From Thermophagus sp052400625 (GTDB taxonomy: Bacteria > Bacteroidota > Bacteroidia > Bacteroidales > Marinilabiliaceae): a DNA stretch of 64,000 nucleotides. Below the pieces are notes generated by a model. It did not search any database and was not told where the DNA came from. It saw only the letters and a list, made by a program, of their open reading frames with translations. This document shows positions 1 through 7,814 of the stretch, one piece after another. The stretch lies in the NCBI GenBank assembly GCA_052400625.1, contig JBQTGH010000002.1; one strand, 5' to 3'. How positions within the stretch are numbered: position 1 is the first letter of the stretch; every line of letters starts with the position of its first letter. A program made the translations under genes and the position numbers.

Positions 1-123
1 TTATCTTAATTCTCAAAGGATTAGGCAAAGAATTTTTTTAATTTTTTTCTGAAACAATCTTGGATTAGAGCAAAGATTAACCTTTTATTTTAGATTTTAG
101 TTAATTGCCTAACAACTCAAATT

Positions 124-870
124 AATTCATTTTAAGGCTTATTTTTTGATTTTTTTATTTCTCTGGACTATTACCCTATTTTTACATTTAAACTAAATTA
201 TAAGGCTAAAAATAGGCAAAAATAGCGTGTTGTTAATTTAGGTTTATTCTTACAAATGTAATTAGGAGAAATTAAATTGGATTTGTTATTAATTCCAGGA
301 ATTCAATTTTAAGCCTTATTTTTTGATTTTCTTTTTTTGTTGGTGTTATTATACCTTTTTAAATTTTAAAGATAAAATTCAGGCTAATTTCAATTAAAAA
401 TAAGGGATAATAAGCTTTGATATATCACCATTAAAACAAATAGGAAAGAAGACAAAAGAGAAAATTCAATTTAAGGCTATTTAAAGCCTTCTTTTTTTGC
501 TCTGGTATTATTTATCGAATGAAATTAGATAACTCAAATTTGAGCCTAATTTTATGCAAAAAAAGCATTAAACAATCAAAGAGAGAGAAAGGAAATTGAT
601 TAAATTGAATTAGGGATTTGATTAAGGTTTGGTTTGAATTACTACTAATGCAATTATATTACTTTCCTGTTTCAGGTTAAAATAAAATAGGCAAAAATAG
701 ACGTTGTTAATACCTGGTAATACCTGGATAATTACTTTTAAGAAAAGAAAGAAAAATAAGAAATTCAATTTAAGGCCTATTTAAGGCGTTATTTTTTGTT
801 GGGGTGAAGAAATATACCTATTAATATTTTAAACTAAAATATAAGCCTAATTTTATGCAAAAATAGCGCA
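124..870 (+). repeat. four copies of a ~105-bp AT-rich interspersed repeat
   Basis: Copies lie at about 124-236, 300-406, 471-570 and 761-870, with a partial copy of the right arm near 684-710. Each has a left arm like AATTCAATTTTAAGGC followed by TTATTTTTTG, a variable 20-35 bp middle, and a right arm with AAACTAAAATATAAG, GCCTAATTTTA and GCAAAAATAGCG. The TATTTTTTG of the left arm can pair with CAAAAATA of the right arm, so each copy could fold as an imperfect hairpin. Orientation is the same in all copies. Function is unknown; candidates are structured non-coding RNAs, protein-binding sites or part of a transfer/replication region. Confidence 0.6.
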
Positions 871-1143
871 AGAGAGAGCAAGGGAAAGAAGCAGGGAAAG
901 CGGACAAGGGAAATACCTTTTGTTTTTTATTTTAATAAATGGATAGGAGGATTAGGTATCCTATCTTTTGAATAGGGAAATTTGATTTGTTATTTAAGGT
1001 TTTGTTTTCTTCAATTAATAAATAGGGAAAATTCATTTATCTTTTTTCATTCTTCCTAATTCAAAATAAAAAAAGAAAACCAATGAATCGTTAGATTCAT
1101 TACTCTTATTTAATCTTACTTATTTAATACTACTATATATGTT

Positions 1144-1400
1144 ATAAATTTGAAACCTTTTAATTTGCGTAAAATATCGCTCTATCCCTTTAAATTCAAA
1201 GAATTGATTAAATTTCCTGTGATTATTAATTTGAAACCTCTGTGATTATTAATTTGAAACCTCTGTAATTATAAATTTGAAACCTTTTTATTTAGGCAAA
1301 ATGTCCTCTATCCCTTTAAATACAAAGGATTGGTTAAATTTTCCGATTGTGCATATTTTGAAACCTCGATTGTGCATCTTTTGAAACCTTTTTTAATCTC
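1144..1400. repeat. 127-bp tandem duplication carrying 23-bp iteron-like repeats
   Basis: The decamer TTTGAAACCT occurs at 1149, 1230, 1253, 1276, 1357 and 1380. The steps 1230-1253-1276 and 1357-1380 are exactly 23 bp, and 1149/1276, 1230/1357 and 1253/1380 are each exactly 127 bp apart. So a 127-bp unit is duplicated in tandem and each unit contains direct repeats of about 23 bp (CTGTGATTATTAATTTGAAA-type). Direct repeats of 20-23 bp are typical of replication iterons and of arm-type sites for integrases. The array sits immediately downstream of the integrase stop codon, inside the element. The function is inference. Confidence 0.75.
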
Positions 1401-1402
1401 CC

Positions 1403-2656
1403 TTAAATAGCTTTTTCCTCTAATTTTTTATCCCAAAACTTCGCTAATAATTCAGCGTGTTCTTGTGGAGAAACTTTTATGTATTTAAGGAAACTACTCT
1501 CCGACTTATGTCCCGTTATCCTCATTATTGAATGAGCGGGGAAACCCGCTTTGTAAAGATTTGTAGCAAATGACCTTCTGGCTGTGTGGGTAGATATTAA
1601 CGAATACTTAGGCATTTCCTCTATCTCTTTTTTGCCTCCTTTAATTGTTGATATTGTTACTATTTGATTAAGTCCAGCTAATCGGGCAACTTCTTTTATG
1701 TACTTATTGGTTTTTTGATTGGAAATTGAAGAAGGTAGTTTACCATTGTATTTACTTAGAATTCTTTTTACAATCGGATGTAGTGGAATAATTACCCTAT
1801 CACTTGTTTTGGATTGAATTATATTAATATATCCGTTTTCTATTTTATCGGGTGTTATCCTGGTTAAATCTCCAAAACGCAATCCTGTCCAACAACCGAT
1901 TAGGAACAAGTCTCTAACTCTTTCTAAATATGGTTTAGAGCTTAGGTTTAAATCCTCTAATTGCTTTAATTCTTTTTCATTTAGGTAAACCTTATCCGTT
2001 TCAACCTGAATTTTTACAAACCTATGGCTTTTATAAGCAAGATTAGTGTTAATACCTTCTTCGGTGGCTTTGTTAAGGAATACCTTTAAGTTTTTAATGA
2101 ATTTGCCAACGGTGTTGGCTGCATAATCCTTTTTTTGCAGGAACGAAATAAAATCGCTGTAAAAGTCTAAATCAATATCGTTAAAATCTAATCTCTTTCT
2201 TTTCTTTTTACTGAATTCCTTAAGTAGTTCAAAGGTACGTATATAATCCCTTATTACAATTCTATTTAGTGGTTTACCTGTCTTTGGATTTGGATTATTT
2301 TTTGCTTTCAAAATGAAATTATCGATATATTTAAATAGTGTTATTCTTTCCTCTATTTTTTCATTCTTTGGGTTGAAAAATTCATTTACATACTGTTTTA
2401 ACCAATCATTTTCAAGCTTGTTAAAATCCCCTATCTTTTTTATTTTATCATTGAGAAATACCCTCAAATTGTTTAAAGTTTTATTTTCTCCTTTGTCAAA
2501 CTGTGGTCTTACAATTTGCTTTTTTGAGTTAAAGGAATTAGAAGGGATTTTAATTCCTGATGAGGTTTTCCATTGTTTACCCTTATGAGTTACTTTAACG
2601 TTAATTGAATCTTTCCCTTTTCTTCCTCTAATACAATGAAAACTAACTGATGCCAT
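1403..2656 (-). CDS. tyrosine-family site-specific integrase
   Basis: A tyrosine recombinase of the phage/ICE integrase type, 417 aa from the ATG at 2656. An in-frame TTG two codons upstream is a less likely start. The N-terminal ~95 residues look like the arm-DNA-binding domain common in Bacteroidota integrases, residues ~105-200 are the SAM-like core-binding domain, and the rest is the catalytic domain. Catalytic residues are visible: Arg260 (TGLRFGD), His357 and Arg360 (HTARRSF), His383 (TGHKS) and the nucleophile Tyr392 (KYIK). It should insert and excise the element by recombination at the tRNA 3' end 130 bp upstream of its start. The full catalytic set suggests it is intact. It reads toward the element interior. 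Confidence 0.93.
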   Translation of the reverse strand: MASVSFHCIRGRKGKDSINVKVTHKGKQWKTSSGIKIPSNSFNSKKQIVRPQFDKGENKTLNNLRVFLNDKIKKIGDFNKLENDWLKQYVNEFFNPKNEKIEERITLFKYIDNFILKAKNNPNPKTGKPLNRIVIRDYIRTFELLKEFSKKKRKRLDFNDIDLDFYSDFISFLQKKDYAANTVGKFIKNLKVFLNKATEEGINTNLAYKSHRFVKIQVETDKVYLNEKELKQLEDLNLSSKPYLERVRDLFLIGCWTGLRFGDLTRITPDKIENGYINIIQSKTSDRVIIPLHPIVKRILSKYNGKLPSSISNQKTNKYIKEVARLAGLNQIVTISTIKGGKKEIEEMPKYSLISTHTARRSFATNLYKAGFPAHSIMRITGHKSESSFLKYIKVSPQEHAELLAKFWDKKLEEKAI

Positions 2657-2667
2657 TGTCAAAAAAT

Positions 2668-2689
2668 TTGGTACAATTTTGGTACAATT
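2668..2689. promoter_or_regulatory. 11-bp direct repeat upstream of the integrase
   Basis: TTGGTACAATT occurs twice in direct succession with an 11-bp period, 12 bp upstream of the integrase ATG on the minus strand. Two sites one helical turn apart suggest a binding site for a regulator or for the integrase itself. This is inferred from position and periodicity only. Confidence 0.4.
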
Positions 2690-2779
2690 TTAAGGGATAA
2701 TTTTCAATAAAGCAAATAGGGGAAAACTCAAACAATCTTGTAATTAATTGTTTGTTAAGCTTTTGCACAGTTTAAATTT

Positions 2780-2817
2780 TGGTTCTCTTAGTCTGGGTTC
2801 GAATCCTAGCGGGACAA
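2780..2817 (+). other. tRNA 3' fragment, probable attachment site (attR)
   Basis: A tRNA 3' end can be read: T-stem CTGGG (2793-2797), T-loop TTCGAAT (2798-2804), T-stem CCTAG (2805-2809, one G-U pair), acceptor strand CGGGACA (2810-2816) and discriminator A (2817). The matching 5' half (acceptor TGTCCCG, D-arm, anticodon arm) is not found just upstream; the sequence there is AT-rich element DNA and the integrase promoter region. A lone tRNA 3' part next to an integrase is the usual result of integration into a tRNA gene. The intact gene should sit at the other end of the element, left of the window. Confidence 0.75.
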
Positions 2818-2893
2818 CAAATAATTTATTCTACAGTACTTTAATCCAAATTTTTTAACAAAACTAATTTGAAAAAAGTACGAAAACTCATTT

Positions 2894-2924
2894 AAAAGCT
2901 ACTCATCTTTTGGGTAGCTTTTTT
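2894..2924 (+). terminator. intrinsic terminator downstream of the tRNA fragment
   Basis: AAAAGCTACTC, an 8-nt loop, then GGGTAGC followed by TTTTTT. It forms a stem of at least 7 bp with a U-tract on the plus strand, and A residues on the left make it partly bidirectional. It lies 76 bp after the tRNA fragment and probably was the terminator of the original tRNA transcription unit. Confidence 0.7.
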
Positions 2925-3001
2925 AGGTTATAGAAATCATCTTCTTTGTAGTAACGGACCACACCCAAAATCTGGGTCTAGACATAACTCTTAAGCATTC
3001 T

Positions 3002-3208
3002 TTAAAGGAAGAATTTTACATCAACCACCTCCTTGAACAGTCTTCTGAAGTCCTTTATTTTTCCATTGAATGACTCTGTTGCTGCATTTGGACTTCTTCT
3101 ATGAAAGTAGCTAATAGTGTCATGATGAGTTTCAAAAGTTCTTCTAATAGTCATGATATCGAAGGTTACTTCTCGTACAATTTTACGCTGCTGAGCCGGG
3201 TAATTCAA
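3002..3208 (-). pseudogene. transposase remnant (C-terminal part, ISL3-like)
   Basis: About 68 codons resemble the C-terminal end of DDE transposases of the ISL3 (IS204/IS1001/IS1096/IS1165) kind, where the helix reading NAATESFNGKIKDFRRLF is characteristic. The first codon of the open frame is TTG, no N-terminal or central domain with the catalytic acidic residues is present, and the end (DVKFFL then stop) is also shorter than usual. It is therefore a decayed fragment. It lies just outside the element boundary. The family call rests on this one helix, so it is moderately sure; that it is non-functional is nearly certain. Confidence 0.6.
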
Positions 3209-3490
3209 GTATGAGTTTGATTATTTCATTGGACTGAATGCTTTTAAAAATTTACATTTAGCCCCAACTTTTGGGAGTGATCACCGATCCTCGGATAGGT
3301 TCGAAAAGAGCGATGTACCAACAACATTATCGTCTTTTCTCAAACTATCTCTTTTTAAATCCATTCGTTGCAAAACATTGACTAATCAGCCAAAGATCCA
3401 TACAAGTGGCAATTTCTACCGGCATGGCAAAAGAAAGAACTATGCACAACATTACGGTTCATTCTAAAACTAAAAAAAATTAATAAGAAA
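3209..3490. other. intergenic stretch, no gene seen
   Basis: Between the transposase remnant and the next promoter I see no supported reading frame or RNA. It may contain further decayed insertion-sequence DNA, but nothing here could be matched to a family by eye. Confidence 0.4.
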
Positions 3491-3522
3491 TTTGCACAAA
3501 AAAAAACGTAGTCTTATATTTG
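3491..3522 (+). promoter_or_regulatory. Bacteroidota-type promoter (TTTG / TATATTTG)
   Basis: TTTG at 3491-3494 and TATATTTG at 3515-3522, separated by 20 bp, match the Bacteroidota primary-sigma consensus (-33 TTTG, -7 TAnnTTTG) very well. Transcription should start about 3527-3530. The next thing downstream is a hairpin 25 bp later (3553-3584), not a gene. Confidence 0.7.
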
Positions 3523-3527
3523 TATTG

Positions 3528-3590
3528 GGTTAGGGTTAAGGTTAATAACTAGAAAGGTCTGTCGGAATGCCGACAGGCCTTTCTTTCTAT
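3528..3590 (+). ncRNA. possible ~60-nt small RNA or attenuated leader
   Basis: A near-consensus promoter (3491-3522) is followed within 30 bp by a strong hairpin that ends in a T-rich run. The predicted transcript begins in a GGGTTAGGGTTAAGGTTAA-like repeat and ends after the hairpin. Nothing is encoded in it. It could be a small RNA, or an attenuator whose read-through would reach the gene at 3943. Existence is inferred from promoter and terminator geometry only. Confidence 0.4.
3553..3584 (+). terminator. strong hairpin, probable terminator
   Basis: GAAAGGTCTGTCGG (3553-3566), loop AATG, CCGACAGGCCTTTC (3571-3584): a 14-bp stem with one G-U pair, followed by TTTCT. The short mixed U-tract makes termination likely but not certain. 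Confidence 0.6.
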
Positions 3591-3763
3591 ATGAAGACCG
3601 CTAGATTATCAAAAAGGTCAAAACTCAAAAATCTATCATCTTTTCCGATCATTTTGAAACATCATATACACTTTTTTTGAAGAACTAACAGGAAACATTA
3701 TTAAATTTGTCAATCGATAAAATTTAATTTCAAAGCAACAATAAAGAACATAACAAGAGGTGA

Positions 3764-3842
3764 TTGTCACTAATGAAAATGCATAAAGCTTGACCATGCG
3801 AGTTCCTTTCGACCAATAACTTAGATAAAATTTATACAAATG
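3764..3842 (+). repeat. conserved leader repeat, copy A
   Basis: First of five copies in the window of a ~80-bp leader. It reads TTGTCAC, then about 25 bp, then CATGCGAGTTCC, CGACCAATAACTTA and AAATTTATAC, ending in an ATG at 3840. Here the ATG opens only a 4-codon frame (Met-Lys-Arg-Thr, then TGA at 3852-3854), so this copy is either decayed, a mini-peptide leader, or one half of a tandem pair with copy B 22 bp downstream. Confidence 0.7.
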
Positions 3843-3863
3843 AAACGAACATGACCAGCTAAG

Positions 3864-3945
3864 TTTATCACAACAAGAACTTGTATAAACAAACGGTCAT
3901 GCGAGTTCCATCAGACCAATGATTTAACCTAATTTTATACGGATG
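3864..3945 (+). repeat. conserved leader repeat, copy B
   Basis: Reads TTTATCAC, a spacer, GGTCATGCGAGTTCC, CAGACCAAT and TTTTATACGGATG. The ATG at its end (3943) is the start codon of the small barrel gene. It shares the stretch GGTCATGCGAGTTCC exactly with the minus-strand copy at 29592-29672, and the upstream part also aligns with that copy. Confidence 0.8.
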
Positions 3946-4419
3946 AAAAAAGTTGTTATTCTAGTCGTATCAGCTTTAATGGCGATACCTGTTATTAGCA
4001 GCGCCCAGCGAGGCGATCATGCCATAGGACTTCGATTTGGAGGGGGCATTGGACACGATGCCGAATTAACTTTTCAAACACCATTTCACGCAAATCGCGC
4101 TGAACTCGATTTAGGTTTTGGAGGCAGAGGGAATTACAACTATTGGAAACTCACCGGTATTTACCAGTGGGTCATGCCCATCGAAAGTGGATTTTACTGG
4201 TATTTAGGCGTTGGTCCCGGGCTGGGCAGCTGGTCAGAAGACTATACCAATGACAGCGGCATCTATCTAACAGCAGCCCTGAATGCGGGTATTGAATATT
4301 TCTTTTCAGAAATACCCCTTCAAATATCTATTGACACCCGTCCTGAGCTGTCGCTCTCCAATACTCCTGATGACGCCTTTGGATTTGGGCTGGCATTGGC
4401 AATACGATACAGATTTTAG
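3943..4419 (+). CDS. small outer-membrane beta-barrel protein, unknown function
   Basis: 158 aa with a signal peptide (MKKVVILVVSALMAIPVISSA, cleavage near residue 21). The mature part is built of alternating hydrophobic/polar strands rich in Gly, Tyr and Trp and ends in YRF, the C-terminal aromatic typical of outer-membrane barrels. It is large enough for about eight strands. No close family was recognised. The start is fixed by the conserved leader whose last codon is this ATG. It stands alone, with a terminator 60 bp after its stop. The outer-membrane barrel call is fairly sure; the role is unknown. Confidence 0.8.
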   Translation: MKKVVILVVSALMAIPVISSAQRGDHAIGLRFGGGIGHDAELTFQTPFHANRAELDLGFGGRGNYNYWKLTGIYQWVMPIESGFYWYLGVGPGLGSWSEDYTNDSGIYLTAALNAGIEYFFSEIPLQISIDTRPELSLSNTPDDAFGFGLALAIRYRF

Positions 4420-4479
4420 CTTGTTGTTATCTGTCACAAGATATTGTCCGACCAATGGCGGTTTGTCTGGACGAACCAC

Positions 4480-4521
4480 AAAAAAAGGAGAGCTCCCAAC
4501 ATTTGGGAGATTTCCTTTTTT
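4480..4521. terminator. bidirectional intrinsic terminator
   Basis: AAAAAAAGGAGAGCTCCCA, a short loop, then TGGGAGATTTCCTTTTTT. The long stem is flanked by A-run and T-run, so it can work on both strands. It closes the barrel gene on the plus strand. Confidence 0.8.
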
Positions 4522-4676
4522 GTATACAATCTCATTGCCCGAAAAAATTTATTAGGGCATTCCATTTTAATATTAAGGATTAAAAAGAAAGAACTCATCT
4601 TTCTTTTTAAGGTTTTTGGTCAATCAACCTAAAAAAGAGTTTGGACATCCCGGTGTTTCAAATCTTTTGCAAAACG

Positions 4677-5273
4677 CTACTCTTTCTTCAACATATCATC
4701 CAGCAATCGTCTGATCTTAGAAGAATTCCAATTGGCAGCTCCTGTCTTATGAACCACAACCCTCCCTCCCGGCGATACAATAAATGAGGAAGGAATCGTT
4801 GAGGTTTCAAAAATGGCAGGCACCCCACCAGCCAAACAATAAGCAGGAAAAGAATAATTACTTTTTGCCAAAAAGGAATTAACAGTTGTACAATCTTCGG
4901 TGCTAACCAGGATAAAAGCCACCTTCTCTTTATAATCGTCATATAATTTTTGAATGGAAGGCATCTCTGCAATACAAGGAGGGCACCAGGTTGCCCAAAA
5001 ATTAACAAACATGGGCTTACCTTTAAATTTGTCCAGTAAAACTGGCTTAAGAGTCTCACTCTTCAGTAAGGGCATTTGCCAATCATTTTCCGACAAAAAC
5101 ATCACCTTTTCGGTTTCGGAGGGAGGGAAAAGGATCTGCCGAATTAAAAATGCTGAAACCGGTTTACGGGTGCCGGGAAACAGCATGGCGAAAACAAATA
5201 TCATAAACAAAAAATCCAATGCTATCGACCACCATCGCTTCTTCCTACTATATTTTCTCCAAAACTTTTTCAT
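4677..5273 (-). CDS. membrane-anchored TlpA-like thioredoxin
   Basis: 198 aa. A basic N-terminus is followed by one membrane span (residues ~17-33). The periplasmic part carries a thioredoxin fold of the TlpA/ResA (AhpC-TSA/Redoxin) type with the active site WCPPC near residues 96-100 and the cis-Pro region TIPSSFIV near 160. Such proteins reduce periplasmic disulphides, often for cytochrome c maturation or stress repair; no cytochrome gene is next to it, so the partner is unknown. It is followed upstream in the same direction by a membrane protein (5295) and a small protein (6010), which may form an operon with 21- and 13-bp gaps. Confidence 0.88.
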   Translation of the reverse strand: MKKFWRKYSRKKRWWSIALDFLFMIFVFAMLFPGTRKPVSAFLIRQILFPPSETEKVMFLSENDWQMPLLKSETLKPVLLDKFKGKPMFVNFWATWCPPCIAEMPSIQKLYDDYKEKVAFILVSTEDCTTVNSFLAKSNYSFPAYCLAGGVPAIFETSTIPSSFIVSPGGRVVVHKTGAANWNSSKIRRLLDDMLKKE

Positions 5274-5294
5274 GGTTTATCAAAATTTCAATTG

Positions 5295-5996
5295 CTATTT
5301 GATCAGAAAATTTATCCATCCAGGCAAAACAAATCGTTTATAAATTTTCCCACTGGTGGTTTCTATGACTGCACCCACTCGATTTGATTTTTTCAGGTCA
5401 GGCAGTTTTTCATAAAAATGATCCAGATCAATCACAAGTTGATGGCTGGTTCCACCTGTTAGCGTTATCGGGAACATATCCTCCTGATCACTACTTTTCA
5501 AACGAAATCGCCTCTCCTGATCCCATTTTCGAAACACTACCATGGGGGCTAGAAAGGTTATTCCCTCGCGTGTATTGTTCTGAACAGAAATTTTCAACAA
5601 CCATCGCCTCGTTATTCGATCTTTAACTTTTTCCACCTTAAAATTAACACGTCCTGGGAACAATCGGTGCCTCCATCTCTTCCACCAAGGTTTACTAAAC
5701 AGCCATACCACGACGGCACCCATGATCAATAACCACATAAAAGTAAAGAAACTATTCGGCTGGTCTTGGCGAATTGGCCGCCTCTGCTGCATTAATTCCT
5801 CATAACTTTTCAGGTGAAGATCATGGTCGTCTGATTGAGGATTCGTTTCTAAAAATGCATTCGGACGATCTTTTTCCAATGCTGTATACCTTACTTCCCG
5901 GTTACACTCATTTACAATCATTAGAAAAAACAATCCAATGAGAACAAAGTTGCCGTATTTACTCCAAAAATTTTTAAACTCGAATGGTTGCATCAT
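5295..5996 (-). CDS. hypothetical membrane protein with two spans
   Basis: 233 aa, not recognised. One hydrophobic segment lies at residues ~13-27 (YGNFVLIGLFFLMIV) and a second at ~84-103 (FTFMWLLIMGAVVVWLF), separated by a polar loop. The C-terminal ~125 residues are basic and predicted to form beta strands (FKVEKVKDRITRRWLLKISV...), possibly an Ig-like fold. Two adjacent ATG codons (5996 and 5993) are available for the start. It sits between a thioredoxin-like gene and a small conserved protein in the same orientation, so the three are likely cotranscribed. Confidence 0.7.
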   Translation of the reverse strand: MMQPFEFKNFWSKYGNFVLIGLFFLMIVNECNREVRYTALEKDRPNAFLETNPQSDDHDLHLKSYEELMQQRRPIRQDQPNSFFTFMWLLIMGAVVVWLFSKPWWKRWRHRLFPGRVNFKVEKVKDRITRRWLLKISVQNNTREGITFLAPMVVFRKWDQERRFRLKSSDQEDMFPITLTGGTSHQLVIDLDHFYEKLPDLKKSNRVGAVIETTSGKIYKRFVLPGWINFLIK

Positions 5997-6009
5997 ATTC
6001 TTTTGACTA

Positions 6010-6390
6010 TTACTTCGGGAAAGGAAGAAGCCCTTTATAATTGATGTAGTATTCCCCGTTAATTTCCGGTTGACTCATCTCTTCATCATTATTTCCGTTG
6101 GCATTGGCAATGCCGACACCGGCAAAAAAGCAAGTAGCTCCGTGCTTCCTGGCATGGTTGCTTACACGCGCGGCCACCCGAGGAGTTAACACACCCATAT
6201 TAGGGAAGGTGGCTGTTCGCACCACAACAAACACCAATTTCCCATTTTGCCGTGCAACAATCTGAGGGTCAACATCTGTTTCCTTCCTCACATTCAATAC
6301 ATCATACCCATTATCCACAAGATCCTTATAGACGACTTTTATTCCCAAAAAATGAAGATCCTCTTCTCCCAATAATTGTTTGTTTCCCAT
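6010..6390 (-). CDS. small conserved protein, unknown function
   Basis: 126 aa, soluble, no signal peptide. The pattern of beta strands with DPQIVARQNGKLVFVVVRT recalls the core of restriction-endonuclease-like (PD-(D/E)xK) folds, as in D...(variable)...NGKLVFVVVRT, but the match is weak. Similar small proteins have been labelled as NADH-quinone reductase associated in Bacteroidota annotation; the sequence here gives no support for that role. It begins a likely three-gene unit running toward 4677. Confidence 0.65.
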   Translation of the reverse strand: MGNKQLLGEEDLHFLGIKVVYKDLVDNGYDVLNVRKETDVDPQIVARQNGKLVFVVVRTATFPNMGVLTPRVAARVSNHARKHGATCFFAGVGIANANGNNDEEMSQPEINGEYYINYKGLLPFPK

Positions 6391-6510
6391 AAATATTATG
6401 CTTCCTGTTACGATTTAAGAGTCAAAACTATTATTTGTCATTAACACGTTCCTTCATAAATGATTAAAACGGTTTAACGCACTTTCACATTACAACCTTC
6501 TCTTTTTTTC

Positions 6511-6518
6511 TATTTTTG
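6511..6518 (+). promoter_or_regulatory. -7 box abutting a start codon
   Basis: TATTTTTG fits TAnnTTTG and ends only 4 bp before the ATG at 6523. If used, transcription would begin at or within a few bases of the start codon, giving a leaderless mRNA. No clear TTTG is seen 20 bp upstream, so the call is tentative. Confidence 0.4.
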
Positions 6519-6522
6519 TGAC

Positions 6523-6915
6523 ATGGAAATTATTTTGATCAGCATTTTTGGTGCTTTAATAATAGCACTATTTGCCACGAAGTTCTCAAAAGACGGAAGG
6601 TCAAACGATAAAACCTCCGTTGAACCTCCTCCTGCGGACTGTTGCGGTGCACATGAAGTATGTGAAAAATTATCCCTAGAAACTGTCAATCCGGATGAAA
6701 TCATCTATTTTAATGATGAAGAACTGGATCAATATCGTGATAAAGATCCTGCCACCTACACACCTGAAGAGACACTCCAATTTCGTGAAATATTAATTAC
6801 CATGCACCCCCACGAAGTAAGTGACTGGCTCAAAAGTCTTAGAGCTCGTCATGTCAAGCTCCCTCCTGAAGTTCGGGAAGAAGCTATCAATATTCTCCGT
6901 AAACAAAGAGCCTGA
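6523..6915 (+). CDS. small membrane-anchored protein with a Cys/His motif
   Basis: 130 aa. The N-terminus is one membrane segment (residues ~2-19), followed by a polar linker, the motif CCGAHEVCEK (residues ~40-49), and a helical C-terminal domain of ~80 residues. The three cysteines and one histidine could bind a metal. Homologous small proteins occur near pyrH in Bacteroidales as hypothetical proteins; I know of no assigned function. It stands divergent to the 6010 unit and convergent with pyrH. Confidence 0.75.
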   Translation: MEIILISIFGALIIALFATKFSKDGRSNDKTSVEPPPADCCGAHEVCEKLSLETVNPDEIIYFNDEELDQYRDKDPATYTPEETLQFREILITMHPHEVSDWLKSLRARHVKLPPEVREEAINILRKQRA

Positions 6916-6942
6916 AAAGCTTCATAATGGGATTTATCCAGT

Positions 6943-7647
6943 CTAATGAACCAGAGTCCCTACCTTTTCTCCCTTTAACACCTTCAACAGATTACCGCAC
7001 TGATCCATGTTAAAGACCAATACCGGAAGGTCATTCTCTTTACACATGGTAGTGGCTGTAAGATCCATCACTTTAAGACCTTTTCGATAAACTTCATCAA
7101 AGGTAATGGATTCAAATTTCCGGGCTGAAGGATCCTTCTCAGGATCGGCAGAATAAACACCATCAACCCTTGTCCCTTTGAGCATCACATCAGCATGAAT
7201 CTCTATTCCTCTAAGAGCGGAAGCAGTATCTGTGGTAAAATACGGATTCCCGGTACCCCCGGATATAATCACGACTTCCCCTGCATTCAAGGCATCCACA
7301 GCTTTCGGTTGAGAGTAGAGCTCTCCTACCGGCTCCATTCGGATTGAAGTCATCACCCTTGTCCGAACCCCGACATCTTGTAATGCAGACGCCAAAGCGA
7401 GACTGTTTATAACCGTTGCAAGCATTCCCATCTGATCCCCTTTGTATCGATCAAAACCTTTAGCTGCGCCACTCAACCCACGGAAAATATTACCTCCTCC
7501 GATAACAATGGCTATTTGCACCCCCTTTTCCACAATTTCTCCAATCTCACGGGCATAGTCGCTTAATCTCCCAGAATCAATGCCATGTCCTTGATTCCCC
7601 ATCAGAGATTCACCAGAAAGCTTTAATAAAATTCTTTTGTATTCCAT
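6943..7647 (-). CDS. pyrH: UMP kinase
   Basis: Phosphorylates UMP to UDP with ATP in pyrimidine nucleotide synthesis; a cytoplasmic hexamer of the amino-acid kinase fold. At 234 aa it has the normal bacterial length. Visible family features are the N-terminal KLSGESL, the nucleotide-binding GGGNIFRG, the segment GGTGNPYFTTDTAS and the C-terminal DLTATTMC block. It follows tsf in the same direction but is separated from it by a clear terminator (7815-7853), so it probably has its own promoter within 7648-7810. The order rpsB-tsf-pyrH is widely conserved in bacteria. Confidence 0.98.
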   Translation of the reverse strand: MEYKRILLKLSGESLMGNQGHGIDSGRLSDYAREIGEIVEKGVQIAIVIGGGNIFRGLSGAAKGFDRYKGDQMGMLATVINSLALASALQDVGVRTRVMTSIRMEPVGELYSQPKAVDALNAGEVVIISGGTGNPYFTTDTASALRGIEIHADVMLKGTRVDGVYSADPEKDPSARKFESITFDEVYRKGLKVMDLTATTMCKENDLPVLVFNMDQCGNLLKVLKGEKVGTLVH

Positions 7648-7814
7648 AAAAATCCTTTGGTTTTCCCCATCCTAAACACGATTAATACTAAATGGGACTA
7701 TTTTGTTTTTTATTTTAACCAGTGACAAAATTACAAATTATTCATCAGCTATTAACTTTTCCCAATGATGGCACCATATCAGGAAAGAAATTGAAAACAG
7801 TAAAACTTGTTTGT

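Larger units (their letters stand above)
1..1402. other. AT-rich non-coding end of an integrated element
   Basis: No reading frame in this 1.4-kb stretch looks like a gene. The composition is far more AT-rich than anything to the right of position 4000, and homopolymer A/T runs are frequent. It holds a family of ~100-bp interspersed repeats (124-870), a purine-rich stretch (about 860-910) and a tandem duplication with iteron-like repeats (1144-1400). Together with the integrase and the tRNA fragment to its right, it reads as the non-coding terminal part of an integrated mobile element whose body lies left of the window. The element assignment is inference; the composition and repeats are seen directly. 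Confidence 0.65.

Noticed and set aside
2780..2817. A complete tRNA gene
   Set aside because: Only T-arm and 3' acceptor strand are recognisable; no D-arm, anticodon arm or 5' acceptor strand is found upstream.
3636..3839. 67-codon minus-strand frame
   Set aside because: It runs antisense through leader copy A, has no ribosome-binding site and no recognisable protein features.
4444..4632. 62-codon frame after the small barrel gene
   Set aside because: It crosses a strong terminator and has no recognisable features.
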